This document shows, piece by piece, positions 23,301 to 26,080 of a DNA stretch of 26,080 nt. The DNA lies in the NCBI GenBank assembly GCA_009746045.1, contig RPFO01000077.1:1-26080 (forward strand), written 5' to 3'. The first letter of the stretch is position 1. Every line of letters begins with the position of its first letter. The notes beneath the pieces were generated by a model. It was not told where the DNA came from. It saw nothing but the letters and a program-made list of their open reading frames with translations, and did not search any database. The translations under genes were made by a program, and so were the position numbers. Source of the DNA: Mesostigma viride. Its lineage: Eukaryota > Streptophyta > Mesostigmatophyceae > Mesostigmatales > Mesostigmataceae.

Positions 23301-26080
23301 TCCGGCAGGAGGGTCTAACCGCGGAGAGACCCCCGTCGAGGTCAGAACGCAGCAGGCCGAACAGATGACGGGGCCTGAAGGTGATTCGGATCCGCCTGCG
23401 GCGAAGAAGCCCGCTTCTCAAGTGACTCGACGGGCAGTCGTGTCACTTGTTGAGGATGATGGAGGTGGGCCTTCCAAGCCTGCCGCGTCGCAGCCCGTTT
23501 TTCAGGTTCCGAAGAAGCAGCTTCGGGTTCCCCCGGCGACTCTGCCCACCCCGGCGCCTCTGCCCAGTTCTCAGGTACCGAAGAAGCAGCTTCGGGTTCC
23601 CCCGCCGACTCTGGCCATTTCTCAGGTACCGAAGAAGCAGCTTCGTAAGCCAGTTGTGGCAGTGGCTGATTCGGACGACGATGCTGAGGAGGAGGAGGAG
23701 GAGGAGGACGACGATGCTGAGGAGGAGGAGGGGGAGGAGGAGGAGGAGGAGGAGGAGCAGCACGTTGCTACCAAGAAATCCGCCAAGGGTGGGAAGGCTG
23801 CGGAGCACGTTGCTTCCAAGAAATCGGCCAAGGTGGGGAAGCCTCCCAAGCCTGCCCTGCCTCAGAAACGGCGTCGAAAAGCAGTTGTGCTTTCAGATTC
23901 GGACGATGAGGAGGAGAAGGAGGAGGAGGATGGCGGCGGAGAGGAGGAGGACGGGGGAAAGGAGCGCGTTGCTTCCAAGAAGTTACCCAAGACCGCGAAG
24001 ACTGCCAAGGTTGCCGAGCCCGCCAAACCCGCCCCGGCGCCTGCCCCCCACCCCCAGACGGGGTCTACCTGCGAGCAGAGGTCGAAGGAAAAGGCCAAAA
24101 AGGGTAAGAAAAAATCTGCGAGTGAATTCTGGTATGTAGAGTGTTTTGATTTTTCACGGTTGGCAGTCCGATTTCTACTAACTCGATTTTAGTCATGCGT
24201 TGATGGCATGATCGGTTTGCTCGCAGGTAATGAGGATGTGGAGCAGTTACTTCGCTTGGCTAATGTGGCGGTGGGCTTCGGACCAGCGGCTGTACATGCT
24301 GACACTTCCGGACGGGAGGAGCCTAAGGGGGCGGAAGACAGTCAGGCGGGCGATGAGGATGATGACAAGCCCACGTTGGAAATGAGACTTATGGACGGGG
24401 AAATGGGGTTCGGAGCACCAGAGGCCTTTTGGTGTGATGGGTGGACTTTAGCCATTATGCAAGCAGGGAACAAGGATACGGCTACGCCAATGTATGCCAA
24501 GCTAGAAGACGTCATGCTTTATGGGCAGGTGTCTGGATACGACACCAAGTGGAGGGACGTCGCATTTAAGTTTTTCGCTGAGGGGGAGAAGGGAGGGAAG
24601 TTGAAGAACAAGTTGTGGTGGATGCCGCTGGACTACGCGATGAAGGTGGTAAAGCTGACGGATGGCAAGAGCTGGAAGGATGTGGAAGTCTGGGCGCCTG
24701 CAAAGGAGATCGATAAGAAGAGGAGGAACTCGAAAACGGAACAGCAGATCGCGGAAGCGAAATTACGGAAGAGGCCCTCGAAAGTGTGAGGGAAAGTTAG
24801 CACTTGGACATGCGCTGGCAATGCTCGTCCTATGGTTAATACAAAGGTTAGGATGATGTCGAGTCTCTCCACGTAAAATTTACATGAATTACTAACTTTC
24901 AAGCCTCTCGATGTGGAATGTACGCTCAAATTGACATGAATTAAGCATTATGACACCAAATTAGCTCGAAAATACGCGATCGGACGCCAAATTCGCGCGA
25001 AAAAAAGATATCGGACGATTGAAACTAGCGTTTTTTTCTTGCAAAATGCGCCAAAAATGACCCCATTCCGCGTGGGACCACCCAAGCGTGACCTCTTCAA
25101 GGTCGTCATTCTGACGATCCTGACCTTCGGCGCCGAGACCTGGACACTGATGCAGGAGCTGGAGCAACGACTCGACGGCGCCGTCACCAAGATGCTGCGC
25201 AAGGCCCTTAACATCCCCTTTGGTTTGCACATTAGTAATGAGGATTGTACGCTGATTTGCCCTATTTTCCCACATTATTAGGCACAGGCGCCTGGGCCTA
25301 GCCGGGCACCTGGCCCGCACAGATCAGGTAGATACATCAGATAGACTAGCTGGCACCAAGCCCGCCCAGCCTGGGCGATATGTCCTCACCTGGCGTGCCC
25401 AGGCCGCGCCGGCAGGGCCGCCACCCGTGGACTTTTCGTGATAGACTCGCATGGACATGTGCTACATAGACGTGACGGGCTCACCCCCGGGCAGCCTCCT
25501 GGTTTGTCTGTAATATGGAGCAGATGGTGCGCAAGGATAGATGGCAAGTAGTGATGAAGGAGACACCCCCAAGCTGTGGGGGCTCCGCGTGTGACCAAGT
25601 ATGGCATTCATAGCGATTCGGGCGGCGGTGCCACACCCCTGTAATAGGACCTAGATAGCTTATACCATCCATTCCATCCCATGTTCCCTCCCACTGAGGA
25701 CTTATGCTCACGTGACGCAGTCACGTGTCTATAATAATTAAATTAATCCACTCACAAAAACAAAGGTTCTCCTGACGACCCCCAACTACAGAGAGTCTGC
25801 ATCCAGAGCGCCGCACTCAGTTGTTCATGCGCATGATCCTCAACCGCCTTCGTTCTGCTCTCGACTGTCCTTGGGAAAGTCAAATGGGCTTCCGTCCTGG
25901 GCGCAACACCGTCATGGCCATCTTCGTCGCGGTCGCCTCTTCGAGGAAATCGCTCTCCTGCAACCTGGTGAGTTTTCCCGCCATCCTGATCTTCGTCGAC
26001 TTGATCAAGGCTTTTGATTCTGTCCTCTGGGACGCTCTATGGGGCTGTACTTGCTCGCGCTCGCGCCCCCCCTGATTACC

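Larger units (their letters stand above)
5523..25082. mobile_element. Giant TIR DNA transposon (19,560 bp) inserted in LINE ORF2
   Basis: The ends are inverted repeats starting GGTGGTCCCACGCG, 63 bp on the left and 72 bp on the right with one internal indel. The element is flanked by CAAGCG duplications and splits the RT gene of a LINE whose frame is restored by its removal. It carries an intact candidate DDE transposase (7230-11313, - strand), a large + strand gene (16343-24789), a small - strand ORF, a MITE, two minisatellites and about 28 copies of a 22-bp palindrome absent from the flanking LINE. Six-base duplications are known for Polinton/Maverick, IS3EU and Dada elements, but none of the Polinton genes is seen. 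The superfamily is unassigned. Confidence 0.85.

Overview
This is eukaryotic nuclear DNA, probably from an alga or another protist; the taxon cannot be fixed from sequence alone. The evidence is GT...AG introns (one with a TACTAAC branch-point-like motif), an L1-type LINE with endonuclease and reverse transcriptase, minisatellites, and no bacterial gene organisation.

The window is a nest of mobile DNA. The outer layer is a GC-rich LINE on the + strand. It has three 168-bp tandem monomers (484-987), ORF1 with an RRM-like domain (1001-2474), and ORF2 with an APE-type endonuclease and a reverse transcriptase (2471-5522). The LINE stops in mid-ORF at 5522 and resumes, in frame, at 25089. It ends near 25745 and is followed by a nearly identical, 5'-truncated copy of the RT region (25757-26080).

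The 19,560 bp between these two halves (5523-25082) appear to be one very large DNA transposon. It has matching terminal inverted repeats (63 bp left, 72 bp right) and is flanked by the 6-bp duplication CAAGCG. Joining the LINE across one copy of CAAGCG restores the ORF2 frame. From left to right the element holds: (i) an AT-rich subterminal region and an unrecognised Cys-containing ORF on the - strand; (ii) a 211-bp MITE; (iii) a four-exon - strand gene of about 1,000 codons with a Cys cluster followed by a DDE/RNase H-like domain, the likely transposase, with no frameshift; (iv) a spacer with repeats and a tRNA-like element; (v) two minisatellite arrays (12.77-15.90 kb) that are diverged, oppositely oriented versions of one family; (vi) a nine-exon + strand gene of about 7.2 kb of exons (SR/proline-rich, coiled coil, several unrecognised globular blocks, acidic/lysine-rich tail) with several apparent frameshifts; and (vii) the right TIR. 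The two main genes are transcribed divergently from either side of the minisatellites.

The most unusual signal is a family of about 28 short (22-bp) PstI-centred palindromes: arms GGGTCTMGC and GCKAGACCC around TGCA. I found them only inside the large element. Seventeen lie in its introns, eight of eleven modelled introns carry at least one, and five more cluster just upstream of the second gene. They look like an element-specific repeat linked to intron formation or intron RNA structure.

The LINE and the second gene contain many single-base frame breaks, often at homopolymers, so assembly error and decay cannot be separated here. Exon models are read by eye from splice signals and frame continuity.
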